Shown here: piece after piece, positions 8,233-16,563 of the stretch | How the letters are laid out: the number at the start of each line of letters is the position of its first letter | How positions within the stretch are numbered: position 1 is the stretch's first letter | NCBI RefSeq assembly: GCF_003144095.1 | Contig: NZ_NSKH01000002.1 | Span: 259,024 to 323,023 of the forward strand | Source of the DNA: Streptomyces sp. ICBB 8177 | Lineage (GTDB): Bacteria; Actinomycetota; Actinomycetes; Streptomycetales; Streptomycetaceae | Reading direction: 5' to 3' | Length of the DNA: 64,000 nucleotides | Notes under the pieces: model-generated | The model's input: only the letters and a program-made list of their open reading frames with translations | Database searches by the model: none | What the model was told of the DNA's origin: nothing | Position numbers and translations under genes: made by a program

Positions 8233-9006
8233 GTGGACGGTGTCGCACGATGGCGGGAGCGTGGCGCGGGCGGGCGGAAGCGACGCGGCGGGCGCGCCCG
8301 GGCGTGGTGGAAGCGGCCGGAGAACGGGCGGTGGCGGGCTCGGGTCGTCGCGGGACGCGAACGGTGGCGGGCGCGGACCGCCGAGCGGCGGGCGGCTCGG
8401 GTCCGGGCCGGGCGTCGGGAGCGGGAGCGGGAGGCCGCGTGGGAGCGGGAGTGGGCCGAGCGGCGCAGGCCGCGGGCCGGGCGGGTGGTGCGGGCGGTCG
8501 TGATGCTGGTCGCGTTCGTGGGCATGGTGGCGTTCGCGGTGCTGCTGGCCAGGGTCACGCTCGTGCCGTCGCCCGCGTCGCGGTCGCTGGTGCACGCCAA
8601 CTTCCGTCCCCTGGCGTCGATCCGCGCCTACCTCGACCAGCCCGACTGGCGGGACTCCGTCAAGCAGATCGGCGGGAACGTGGTGCTGGGCGTGCCGTTC
8701 GGCATGCTGCTGCCGGTGCTCTTCCCGCGCACCCGGGGCCTGGTGCGGGTGGTCGTGGTGACCGCGTTCGTCATGCTGTGCGTGGAGACCGCGCAGGGCA
8801 CGCTCGTCGAGGGCCGGGCCTTCGACATCGACGACGTCATCCTCAACACCGCGGGCGCGCTGCTGGGTTACCTGCTGGTCGGCCGTCTCGTCGGCCGGGC
8901 GCTGCACCCCAGGCGGCGGCACTGGTGGCAGAGCTACCGCGTCGCCAGGGTGCGCGAACGCGCCGGGCTCAGGGCGTCTCGTTCGTCAGTTCCGCCGTCC
9001 CCGTGA
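8233..9006 (+). CDS. VanZ family membrane protein
   Basis: 257 residues: an unusually long Arg-rich N-terminal tail (about 1-82), then membrane spans and the VanZ signature, GNVVLGVPFGMLLP near 155 and FDIDDVILNTAGALLGYLL near 197-215. VanZ-like proteins in some bacteria alter glycopeptide susceptibility, but most are uncharacterised. GTG at 8233 has GGGAGG six bases upstream; however, the first 80 residues are so Arg-rich that a later start near 8500 remains possible. Its last 38 nt overlap the convergent gene at 8969. Confidence 0.75.
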   Translation: MDGVARWRERGAGGRKRRGGRARAWWKRPENGRWRARVVAGRERWRARTAERRAARVRAGRREREREAAWEREWAERRRPRAGRVVRAVVMLVAFVGMVAFAVLLARVTLVPSPASRSLVHANFRPLASIRAYLDQPDWRDSVKQIGGNVVLGVPFGMLLPVLFPRTRGLVRVVVVTAFVMLCVETAQGTLVEGRAFDIDDVILNTAGALLGYLLVGRLVGRALHPRRRHWWQSYRVARVRERAGLRASRSSVPPSP

Positions 9007-11434
9007 TGCGGTGCAGGGAGAAGGTGCGGACCTCGTCGGTGGTGTGGTCGTAGGCGGTCACGTAGCCGCCCTCCACCCTGACCGGTTCGATGACGCGCTG
9101 GGTGGCGGCGCCCTCGGCGTTGACGTAGCCGATCCACAGCGGGTCGCCGGTCAGCACGGCGGCCTGGACCGTGGCGAGCGTCTCGGCGGAGGAGGTGCGC
9201 GGGACGGCGCGGCGCTCCCCGGCCGGGCCCCGCACGGCGGTGGCGGCGCGGTCGCCCGCCCGGATCGCCTTCACCGCCGCCGCCAGCAGCCGGTCGTCCG
9301 GGACCGCCGGGCCGTCCGGCACCGGCACCGGCGCGGCACGCGGCGGGGTGCGGTGGGCGTCGGCGCGGGTGATCAGCACGTCGCCCTCGGCCGACTCGGC
9401 CGCCGGCGCGAACCCCATGCCGCGCAGCCGCTCCAGCAGCGCCGCGGGGTCGGTGCGCGAGGCCAGCACGGTCGGCGCCAGGCGGCGCAGGCCCAGCCCG
9501 GAGGCACGCCGGTCGGCGAGGATCTCGGCGAGCAGCGCGTCGTCGTCGCACCGCAGGTAGGCCGAGGCCGCGCCGACCCGGAGCCTGCCGTGGCGGCGGG
9601 CCACGTCGTCGATGAGGTAGGTCAGCGGCTGGGGCACGGGCGTGCGCGAGTGCGCGGCAAGGAAGGCGTGCAGGTCGTCCGCGGTGCGCCCGGCGTCCAG
9701 CGCCCGGCGCACCGAGCCGGGGGTGAAGCGGTAGACGGTAGCGCCGCCCTTGGACTCCACTTCGGCGGCGGTGTCCATGAACTCCGCCAGCGGTGCCATC
9801 AGCGGCCCCGGCGCGACCGCCGTCAGGTCGGCCTGGAGCAGCACGTGGTCCAGCGGTTCCGGCAGCAGCGGGCGCAGTCGTGCGGCGGCGCGCTCGGCGG
9901 AGCCGTCCAGCAGGTCGCGGCCGAACGAGGCCAGCGCCCCGCGCCCGGTCACGCCCAGCGACTCGGCCTCCTCCAACGTCCAGCGGACCAGCCGGGACAA
10001 CGTGTCGTCCGGTCCCGCGCCGCGTCGCGGCCACTCCCACCGCAGCCGCGCCGGCACGCTGTCCGCCGTGGGCGCCGCGCCCTCCGGCACCGACGCCAGC
10101 AGCTCCAGGACGCGGCGGCGCACCTCCGGCGCGAGCGAGCGGTCCAGGCCCGGGCCGAGCGCCGCCAGCGCACGCCCCTTGGCATCGCGGGCACCGACCG
10201 CGCCGGGCGTGCGGGTGGCCGGGAGCCAGGCGGTGACCAGCCGCGTCCAGCGCTCCTGCGGGGGCAGGCGCAGCCACTCGTCGTACGCGGGGGTGGGCGC
10301 GTAGACCTCGTCGACCTCGCCGTCGGAGGCGAGCAGCCCGGCGCCGTACGCCAGCTCCAGCCAGAACGCGGCGACCGGCTCGGGCACCTCCAGCTCGACG
10401 GCGGTCCGCTTCAGGTCGCGCACGCTCAGGCCGCCCGCGCGCAGCACCGCCGGGCCGCCGGTCTGCCAGGACTTCAGCAACTCCTCCACCGTCCGCACGG
10501 CGCCGAACGCCTGCCCGGCCGCCGTCGCGTCGGCCGTCGCGGGGCCGTGCGCGGCGGCCACCTCCAGCGGAGGCGGCACGGGCAGCGGCTCGCGGTGCGC
10601 CCGCCCGCCGCGCAGACTCAGCGCGGCCTCCCGGGGCAGCACGACGTTGCGCGGCCCGGCCGGAAGCAGTACGCCGCGCGCCAGCAGCCACTGCACCGGG
10701 GTGGTGGCGGTCGCGGCGCGCACCGGCTCGGAGGCACCCGTCACCTCGCCGTACGGCGGCCCCCACACCAGCTTGTCCAGCACCGCCGTCGCGCCGTCCG
10801 GGGCGGCGGCCAGCAGCTCCCGCAGACCCGCCCGGTCGCTCAGCAGCCCCGCGAGCGCGGCGACGGCGCTCACCGGGTCGTGGGTGGCGGGCAGTCCCGC
10901 GTCGGCCAGGATCTCCTGGAGCCTGCCCGGCGACATGCCCGCGGTGGCCTCCGCGACCGTGGGCCCGAGCCCGGTCGGCGAGGGCGCGGCGGCGGAGGGC
11001 GCCAGCAGGTCGCGGGCGGTGCGCACCAGGGTGAGGCGGTCGTCGCCGCCCCACACGAGCGCGTTGTCCCGCAGCACGCCGACCGCCCTGGGCAGCGCGG
11101 CGGCGACGGGACCCGGATCGCCCGGCTCGAGTCCTTCGTCGCCCGTCATCAGCGCGAGCAGCGCCTCGTACGGGCACGGGTCCGGCGCGACCGCCAGCGC
11201 TTCGGCGGTCTGGAGCACGAAGCGGTCCAGCCGCTCCAGCGCGCGCAGCACCGACGCCCGGGTCCCGGCCCGGGTGGCGAGCTGGGTCAGGTCGTTGGGA
11301 ACCGGGCTGACCAGGTCGGGGCGGGCGCGCAGCAGCGCGACCACCGCCTCGTCGCCCCGGGCGCGCAGATCCTCGGCGAGAGTGCGCGGTCCGGGTCGCG
11401 CGGCGGCGTTCTCGGAACCCGTGTCGCCGTTCAC
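8969..11434 (-). CDS. Helicase-associated / helicase C-terminal domain protein (XPB neighbour family)
   Basis: About 821 residues. The start (RTLAEDLRARGDEAVVALLRA) and the middle (YLIDDVARRHGRLRVGAASAYLRCDD, about 625-650) are typical of the large actinobacterial proteins annotated as helicase-associated or helicase C-terminal domain proteins. There is no Walker A motif, so it is not an active helicase by itself. The last 80 residues (PLWIGYVNAEGAATQRVIEPVRVEGGYV) look WYL-like, a ligand- or nucleic-acid-sensing fold. GTG at 11434 with a GGGGAGGGGG site is preferred to the upstream in-frame ATG. It is a plausible partner of XPB, which lies 1.9 kb away on the same strand. Confidence 0.85.
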   Translation of the reverse strand: MNGDTGSENAAARPGPRTLAEDLRARGDEAVVALLRARPDLVSPVPNDLTQLATRAGTRASVLRALERLDRFVLQTAEALAVAPDPCPYEALLALMTGDEGLEPGDPGPVAAALPRAVGVLRDNALVWGGDDRLTLVRTARDLLAPSAAAPSPTGLGPTVAEATAGMSPGRLQEILADAGLPATHDPVSAVAALAGLLSDRAGLRELLAAAPDGATAVLDKLVWGPPYGEVTGASEPVRAATATTPVQWLLARGVLLPAGPRNVVLPREAALSLRGGRAHREPLPVPPPLEVAAAHGPATADATAAGQAFGAVRTVEELLKSWQTGGPAVLRAGGLSVRDLKRTAVELEVPEPVAAFWLELAYGAGLLASDGEVDEVYAPTPAYDEWLRLPPQERWTRLVTAWLPATRTPGAVGARDAKGRALAALGPGLDRSLAPEVRRRVLELLASVPEGAAPTADSVPARLRWEWPRRGAGPDDTLSRLVRWTLEEAESLGVTGRGALASFGRDLLDGSAERAAARLRPLLPEPLDHVLLQADLTAVAPGPLMAPLAEFMDTAAEVESKGGATVYRFTPGSVRRALDAGRTADDLHAFLAAHSRTPVPQPLTYLIDDVARRHGRLRVGAASAYLRCDDDALLAEILADRRASGLGLRRLAPTVLASRTDPAALLERLRGMGFAPAAESAEGDVLITRADAHRTPPRAAPVPVPDGPAVPDDRLLAAAVKAIRAGDRAATAVRGPAGERRAVPRTSSAETLATVQAAVLTGDPLWIGYVNAEGAATQRVIEPVRVEGGYVTAYDHTTDEVRTFSLHRITGTAELTNETP

Positions 11435-11614
11435 GTGCCCCCTCCCCACTTCAGGTGCGGCCATCCGTTCAACATTAGGGCCTGACGCCGACAAGGCGGC
11501 GGGGGGCGACGCGTCGCCGCTGCGCTGCTGTGACGCGAGGGGCGGTGGCGGTACCGTCAACGGGGCGCCGCGGCAAGGGCATTGGCCGCGGCACGGGCAC
11601 TGGGCGGTGAACCG

Positions 11615-12676
11615 ATGGGCATCGAGAGCGACAAGCTGGTCCTCGACTACCTGAGCCGGGTCGGCGACCTGGCGCAGATCACCCTGCCCGCGGCCGAGCG
11701 CATGCGGCTGGTCGCCCAGCTGCGCAACGACATCGACCGCGCCCGCGACGGCAGCGCCGCCGACAGCCCGGCGGCGGTGCGGCGGATCCTGGGCAGGCTC
11801 GGTTCGCCGGACGACGTGGTGGCCGCCGCCGCGAGCAGGCCCGGCGAGGCCGAGGCGCCGCAGCCGCCGCGGGCCTCCGCCCCTCGCCCCGAGCCGTCCG
11901 AACGCTCGCCGCGACCGGAGGCGCCGGGACCGCGGGCGACCGCGTCCGCCGCGCGTGCCGAACGGCAGGACGCGGTGTCGTTCGACAAGCGGGGCGAGCG
12001 GGAGCCCTCCGGCGGGTCGCGTGGGTCCGGTACGGAGCCAGGGCCCGAGGTGCCGGCCGGGGGCGGCCCCGAGTGGTGGCGGGTCCCCGCGCCGCGCAGC
12101 GCCGCGCGGACCAACGAGATCCTGGGCGGCGGCTGGACCGGCGGGATCTTCCTGTCGGAGTTCGACGATCCCGGCGAGGAGGACGACGCGGACGGTGACG
12201 GCGAGGACGACGAGGCCGTGGAGGCGGTGGCGGGCGCCGCTGCGGGCCGCCGCCCGTTCCCCCGGCTGCGCCTGCGCCGCCGGGGAGCCGCCGCGCCGGA
12301 CCCGGTCGCGCGGGAGGTGGCGGGACGCCGGGGGCTGCCGGTGGGCCCGCTGGAACTGCTGGGCGCGCTCGCGCTGCTGGCGGGGGCGGTGCTGGGCAAC
12401 GGGATAGCGCTGGGGGCGGGCTGGGTGCTGGCGTACACCAGCCGGGGCATGAGCCGCCGCGACGCGAAGTTCGCCGCGCTCGGGGCGCCTGGGCTGGTCG
12501 CGCTGGGCGCGGTGCTGTGGCTGTGGGGGCGCACCGAGGGGCGCTGGGGGGCGCCGATCGCCGGCGGACAGCTGGGCGCGGTCATCTCGTCCGACTTCCC
12601 GACGCTGCTGCGGGTCGCCGCGGTCGCCTCGGCGCTGGCCCTGCTGTGGCGCGCATCGGCGGCGCGCAGGCGGTAG
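11615..12676 (+). CDS. HAAS-like domain membrane protein
   Basis: 353 residues. Residues 1-75 (LVLDYLSRVGDLAQITLP, then RRILGRLGSPDDVV) form a helical HAAS-like domain, found on membrane proteins that partner PadR regulators. Residues 80-225 are Pro/Arg- and Asp/Glu-rich and probably disordered. Residues about 245-350 contain three to four membrane spans. The ATG at 11615 follows GGGCGGTGAACCG. It is divergent from the helicase-associated gene; the 180-nt gap should hold both promoters. No PadR gene is adjacent. Confidence 0.65.
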   Translation: MGIESDKLVLDYLSRVGDLAQITLPAAERMRLVAQLRNDIDRARDGSAADSPAAVRRILGRLGSPDDVVAAAASRPGEAEAPQPPRASAPRPEPSERSPRPEAPGPRATASAARAERQDAVSFDKRGEREPSGGSRGSGTEPGPEVPAGGGPEWWRVPAPRSAARTNEILGGGWTGGIFLSEFDDPGEEDDADGDGEDDEAVEAVAGAAAGRRPFPRLRLRRRGAAAPDPVAREVAGRRGLPVGPLELLGALALLAGAVLGNGIALGAGWVLAYTSRGMSRRDAKFAALGAPGLVALGAVLWLWGRTEGRWGAPIAGGQLGAVISSDFPTLLRVAAVASALALLWRASAARRR

Positions 12677-12698
12677 CGGCGAGCCCGGAGGCGGGCCC

Positions 12699-12736
12699 GG
12701 CCGCCTACGCCCCGCCCGGCCGCCTACGCCCGCCCC
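12699..12736. repeat. Two 19-nt direct repeats in a C-rich intergenic spacer
   Basis: GGCCGCCTACGCCCCGCCC at 12699 is repeated almost exactly at 12718, followed to about 12800 by more degenerate CGCC/CCGCC text. The spacer (12677-12837) has no gene and no clear hairpin terminator. Confidence 0.6.
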
Positions 12737-12837
12737 GCCTCACGCCGCCGTCCCGCCTCCCGTCGCCCCGCCGCCTTAGGCCCCCGCTTTCCCGCCCGTC
12801 ACCCCCGCGTCATCCCGCTCGCGTAAGAATGGGTGGC

Positions 12838-13500
12838 ATGGCCACGCATCCTCTGACGGTCGGGTTCGATCTCGACATGACGCTGATCGACTCCCGGCCC
12901 GGCATCAAGGCCGTCTACGACCGGCTGTCCGAAGAGACCGGGACGTACATCGACTCCGAACTCGCCATCACCCGTCTCGGGCCGCCGCTGGAACAGGAGC
13001 TGGCGTACTGGTTCCCGGCCGCCGCCGTCCCCGCCGCCGTCGACCGCTACCGCGAGCTGTACGTGGACCACGCCATCGTGCCCACCCCGGCCATGCCCGG
13101 CGCCGTCGAGGCGATCGCGGCGGTGCGCGCGGCGGGCGGCCGGGCCATCGTGGTGACCGCCAAGCACCAGCCCAGCGCCCAGTCGCACCTGGACCACCTG
13201 GGCATCGGCGCCGACGCGCTCATCGGCTGGCTGTGGGCCGAGGCGAAGGCCGAGGCGCTGCGCGAGCACGGCGCGTCGGTGTACGTGGGCGACCACGTCG
13301 GCGACGTGCGCGGGGCGCGTACCGCCGGAGCGTTCTCGGTGGCGGTCGCCACCGGTCCGTGCGACGGCGCGCAACTGCGCGCGGAAGGCGCCGACGTCGT
13401 GCTGGACGACCTGACGCGCTTCCCGCGCTGGCTTGAGGACTGGCTCACCGACGGCGCCGCCGCCTCAGAGCCCGAGGACGCCGCCGAGGACGCCGCCTAG
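12838..13500 (+). CDS. HAD superfamily hydrolase
   Basis: 220 residues. Motif I FDLDMTLID (8-16) gives the nucleophile and acid-base Asp pair, motif II is VVTAK near 104, and motif IV GDHVGDVRGA lies near 145-155. The short helical cap after motif I suggests a phosphoglycolate-phosphatase-like subfamily, but the substrate cannot be read from sequence. Start: ATG at 12838; an ATG at 12829 adds three residues and is also possible. The C-terminus is an acidic repeat (EPEDAAEDAA) made by 12-nt direct repeats whose third copy contains the stop codon. Confidence 0.85.
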   Translation: MATHPLTVGFDLDMTLIDSRPGIKAVYDRLSEETGTYIDSELAITRLGPPLEQELAYWFPAAAVPAAVDRYRELYVDHAIVPTPAMPGAVEAIAAVRAAGGRAIVVTAKHQPSAQSHLDHLGIGADALIGWLWAEAKAEALREHGASVYVGDHVGDVRGARTAGAFSVAVATGPCDGAQLRAEGADVVLDDLTRFPRWLEDWLTDGAAASEPEDAAEDAA

Positions 13501-13514
13501 GACCGGGGGCCCGC

Positions 13515-13757
13515 CTACGCCGCCGAGGCCTCGCGGATCTGGCGCCGCTGGGCCCGCGCGGCCCGTAGCAGGCCGGCCAGGGCGAGCGCGAAGCCGACGC
13601 CCATCAGCATGCAGACGAAGTACGCCGGGGTGGGCAGCGGCTTCGTGCCGATGAACAGCGGGGTCATGGTCGCGAGGGTCGCTACCGCGCCAATGATGAA
13701 CACGATCGCGCCGATCCGTACGAGCGCGTCACCGGGCCTGGGGGTTTCGTTGGTCAC
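13515..13757 (-). CDS. Small two-span membrane protein
   Basis: 80 residues with two hydrophobic helices (about 12-33 and 44-66) joined by a short loop containing PLPTPAYF, and a basic C-terminus. It resembles conserved Streptomyces membrane proteins of unknown role. The GTG at 13757 lies 8-9 bases after a TACCCT hexamer and has no separated ribosome site, which fits a leaderless message. It is divergent from the cold-shock gene. Confidence 0.65.
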   Translation of the reverse strand: MTNETPRPGDALVRIGAIVFIIGAVATLATMTPLFIGTKPLPTPAYFVCMLMGVGFALALAGLLRAARAQRRQIREASAA

Positions 13758-13969
13758 CTCAATAGGGTAGGTCGCGTCCAGAGCGCCGGGGGACGGGGCC
13801 CGGGAGCGTCTTGTCACCCGCGCCGGGACCATTAGCCTGGTGGGAGGCGGGCCACCGGGCCCGCTCCACTGCTGTCCGGCCCCGGCCGGGGTCCGGCCCG
13901 GGAAAAAGAACCGGACTCCCGGTCCGTGCGGTGCCAGGTGTTTCCCGAGTGACGAGGACGAGGTCGGAC

Positions 13970-14353
13970 GTGCCAACCGGCAAGGTCAAGTGGTTCAACA
14001 GCGAGAAGGGCTTCGGCTTCCTCTCCCGCGACGACGGCGGCGACGTCTTCGTGCACTCGTCCGTGCTCCCCGCCGGAGTGGATTCGCTCAAGCCCGGCCA
14101 GCGCGTGGAGTTCGGCGTGGTCGCCGGACAGCGCGGCGACCAGGCGCTGTCGGTGACCGTGCTCGACCCGGCGCCCTCGGTCGCCGCCGCGCAGCGCCGC
14201 AAGCCCGACGAACTGCTGCCGATCGTCCAGGACCTCACCAGCCTGCTGGAGGACGTGGCCCGCTCGCTCCAGCGCGGCCGCTACCCGGAGAAGACGCACG
14301 GACGCAAGATCGCGGGCGTGCTGCGCGCGGTCGCCGACCAGCTGGACGTCTGA
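13970..14353 (+). CDS. Cold-shock domain RNA-binding protein with C-terminal extension
   Basis: 127 residues. Residues 1-66 are a complete cold-shock domain with RNP1 KGFGFLS and RNP2 DVFVHSS, which bind single-stranded RNA or DNA. The added 60 residues ([20 protein letters not shown]) are helical and typical of an actinobacterial subgroup longer than the usual 67-residue Csp. GTG at 13970 follows GAGGACGAGG. It converges on mqnD and is followed by a strong hairpin. Confidence 0.9.
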   Translation: MPTGKVKWFNSEKGFGFLSRDDGGDVFVHSSVLPAGVDSLKPGQRVEFGVVAGQRGDQALSVTVLDPAPSVAAAQRRKPDELLPIVQDLTSLLEDVARSLQRGRYPEKTHGRKIAGVLRAVADQLDV

Positions 14354-14356
14354 CAG

Positions 14357-14380
14357 GCGGGCGTCCGGCCGGACGCCCGC
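14357..14380 (+). terminator. Perfect palindromic hairpin after the cold-shock gene
   Basis: A 24-nt perfect palindrome starts three bases after the cold-shock stop codon, centred on TCCGGCCGGA. No U-tract follows. A second GC stem lies at about 14398-14430. Together they probably terminate transcription in both directions between convergent genes. Confidence 0.6.
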
Positions 14381-14472
14381 GTTCGTACGCCGGCGGACCC
14401 CGCGCGCGGCCGTGAAGCCCGCGCGCGGAGCCGCCCTTCGGCGAGCGGCCCCTCGCGGGCGGCCTCCCTTGA

Positions 14473-15318
14473 TCAGGGGAAGCGCAGCGCGTCCGGTCCC
14501 AGCGGCGGCACCAGGCCCTCGGCCGCGGCCCGGGTGAGCAGCCCGCGCACCGCCGCGTAGCCCTTCTCGCCGAGGTCCTCGGTGAACTCGTTGACGTACA
14601 GCCCGATGTGCTGGTCGGCCACGCGGGCGTCCATCTCCTGCGCGTGCGCCAGCACGTAGTCGCGGGAGGCGGCCGGGTCGTCCCAGGCGGCGCGGACCGA
14701 GGCGCGGGCGGCGTCGGCCAGCTCGCGCAGCCGCTCCTCGCCCAGCGAGCGCCTGGCGACGATCGCGCCGAGCGGGATGGGCAGGCCGGTGGTCCGCTCC
14801 CAGTGCTCGCCCATGTCGGCCAGCTTGTGCAGTCCGTAGTCGGCGTAGGTGAAGCGGGCCTCGTGGATGACGAGTCCGGCGTCGACCCGGCCGTCGCGCA
14901 CCGCCGGCATGATCTCGTGGAACGGCAGCACCTCGACGCGGCCGATCCCGCCGGGCACCTCGGAGGCCGCCCACAGCCGGAACAGCAGGTAGGCGGTGGA
15001 CCGTTCGCTCGGGACCGCGACCGTGCGCCCCGACAGGTCGGCGTCCGGCTCCCGGGTGAGCACCAGCGGCCCGCAGCCGTGCCCCAGCGCGCCTCCGCAC
15101 GGCAGCAGCGCGTACTCCCGAAGCACCCACGGCAGCACCGCGTACGACACCTTCAGCACGTCCAGCTCGCCGCGCTCGGCCATGCCGTTGGTGACGTCGA
15201 TGTCGGCGAACGTCACGTCCAGCGCGGGGGCGCCGGGTACCAGGCCGTGCGCCCAGGCGTGGAAGACGAAGGTGTCGTTGGGGCAGGGCGAGTACGCGAT
15301 CCGCAGGGGCTCAGCCAT
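14473..15318 (-). CDS. mqnD: 1,4-dihydroxy-6-naphthoate synthase (futalosine menaquinone pathway)
   Basis: 281 residues, a two-lobed periplasmic-binding-protein fold used as an enzyme. It converts cyclic dehypoxanthinyl futalosine to 1,4-dihydroxy-6-naphthoate. Characteristic stretches are the N-terminal YSPCPNDTFVFHAWAHG (9-25), GPLVLTRE near 82 and VIHEARFTYADYGL near 150. Its ATG overlaps the end of mqnB by 8 nt, indicating translational coupling. Confidence 0.95.
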   Translation of the reverse strand: MAEPLRIAYSPCPNDTFVFHAWAHGLVPGAPALDVTFADIDVTNGMAERGELDVLKVSYAVLPWVLREYALLPCGGALGHGCGPLVLTREPDADLSGRTVAVPSERSTAYLLFRLWAASEVPGGIGRVEVLPFHEIMPAVRDGRVDAGLVIHEARFTYADYGLHKLADMGEHWERTTGLPIPLGAIVARRSLGEERLRELADAARASVRAAWDDPAASRDYVLAHAQEMDARVADQHIGLYVNEFTEDLGEKGYAAVRGLLTRAAAEGLVPPLGPDALRFP

Positions 15319-16054
15319 GGTCCGTCGCTTCCTGGAGTACCGGGACCATGGCGCGGAAGGCGTCGCCGAGCGCGGCCAGCGCGTCGCCGATCCGCCAGGC
15401 GGCCCGGTCCCTGGGGCCTACGGGGTTGGAGACCGCGCGCACCTCCAGCACCGGCACCCGGTGCGCGGCGGCGGCCTCGGCGACGCCGAAGCCCTCCATC
15501 GCCTCGGCGAGCGCCGTCGGGTGCCGGTCGGTCAGTTCACGGGCGCGGGCGGCGCTGCCGGTGACCGTGGAGACGGTCAGCACGGTGCCGTGGCCGGCCC
15601 CGGCGGCTCGGGCGGCGGCCCGGGACAGCTCGGGCGGGGGCAGGTGGCGGGAGGTGCCGAAGCCCAACTCGGTGACGGGGACGAACCCCTCGGGCGTCTC
15701 GGCGCCCAGGTCGGCGGCGACGATCGCGTCGGCGACCACCACGGAGCCGACCGGCGCCGCGGGCGCGAACCCGCCGCCGATGCCCGCGCTGATCACGAGG
15801 TCGTACGGGGTCCCCGCCGCCTCGGCCGCGGCCAGTGCCGTCGCGGTGCCCGCCGCCACCGCCGCCGGGCCGACGCCGGCGGCGAGCAGGTCGACGGTGC
15901 CCAGCGGGCCGCCGGTCAGCCGCAGCGCGGTCCGGTCGCCGGGCAGCGGGTGCTGGACGCCCGCGTTGGCGTCGCCGTCACCGCCGCCGGGCGCGGTCAG
16001 CCCGCGGGCGGCGGAGTCGCGCTCCGCCGCCACCGCGGTCACCACGAGCAGCAT
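15311..16054 (-). CDS. mqnB: Futalosine hydrolase (futalosine menaquinone pathway)
   Basis: 247 residues of the nucleoside phosphorylase/MTAN-like fold. It releases hypoxanthine from futalosine (or a related intermediate) one step before the substrate of MqnD. Visible motifs are SAGIGGGFAP near 90 and EAMEGFGVAEAA near 180, where the Glu lies in the ribosyl-binding region. ATG at 16054 is chosen because the core begins MLLVVTAVAAERD; the preceding gene ends 11 nt upstream. Confidence 0.92.
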   Translation of the reverse strand: MLLVVTAVAAERDSAARGLTAPGGGDGDANAGVQHPLPGDRTALRLTGGPLGTVDLLAAGVGPAAVAAGTATALAAAEAAGTPYDLVISAGIGGGFAPAAPVGSVVVADAIVAADLGAETPEGFVPVTELGFGTSRHLPPPELSRAAARAAGAGHGTVLTVSTVTGSAARARELTDRHPTALAEAMEGFGVAEAAAAHRVPVLEVRAVSNPVGPRDRAAWRIGDALAALGDAFRAMVPVLQEATDHG

Positions 16055-16065
16055 GGGGATGCGCG

Positions 16066-16536
16066 TCAGCCCTTGAGCTGGAGCGCGAAGTGCCACACGC
16101 CCTGGTAGGACTGGGCGCCGGAGTTCTCGACGATGGTCAGCGTGACCTTCGTCTTCTGCTGGCCGGTGCTGGAGTCGGTGAAGAACTGGTTCACCAGGTC
16201 CGGGCTGAACGTGTGGTACGTGCTGGTCAGCCTGCCGGAGGCGCCCTGCTGGTCCACCACCACGACCCAGCCCTTGTCGGCGATCGCCGGGTCCACGCCG
16301 ACGTGCACCGTGTCACCGGAGGAGACGTCGACGGTCTCGGAGGGCGTGCTGTTGAGGCACTTGGTGAAGTCGGCCGTGGAGAGCGACTTGCCGTTGTCGT
16401 AGCACGCCGCCTCCGTGTGAACGGAGGTCTTGCCGACCGTCACGGTCGCCAGCGGGGTCGGCTTGGTGCAGGCGGACAGGGCGAACAGCCCGAAGGCGAC
16501 CGCACCCACGGCGGCGGCACTGCGGCGAATGGTCAT
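16066..16536 (-). CDS. DUF2771 family lipoprotein
   Basis: 156 residues. Residues 1-22 are a signal peptide with lipobox LSAC, so the mature protein is probably anchored at Cys22 on the outer face of the membrane. The rest is a small beta-rich domain (GVDPAIADKGWVVVV near 75, YHTFSPDLVNQFF near 107) of the DUF2771 family, function unknown. It sits between an MFS gene (27 nt upstream) and mqnB (11 nt downstream) and is likely co-transcribed. A TAGCCT hexamer nine bases before the ATG suggests an extra leaderless start. Confidence 0.8.
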   Translation of the reverse strand: MTIRRSAAAVGAVAFGLFALSACTKPTPLATVTVGKTSVHTEAACYDNGKSLSTADFTKCLNSTPSETVDVSSGDTVHVGVDPAIADKGWVVVVDQQGASGRLTSTYHTFSPDLVNQFFTDSSTGQQKTKVTLTIVENSGAQSYQGVWHFALQLKG

Positions 16537-16563
16537 GACGCTGAGGCTACCGGGCGGTCCCCC

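Noticed and set aside
9011-11485. 824-codon plus-strand frame
   Set aside because: Antisense shadow of the helicase-associated gene.
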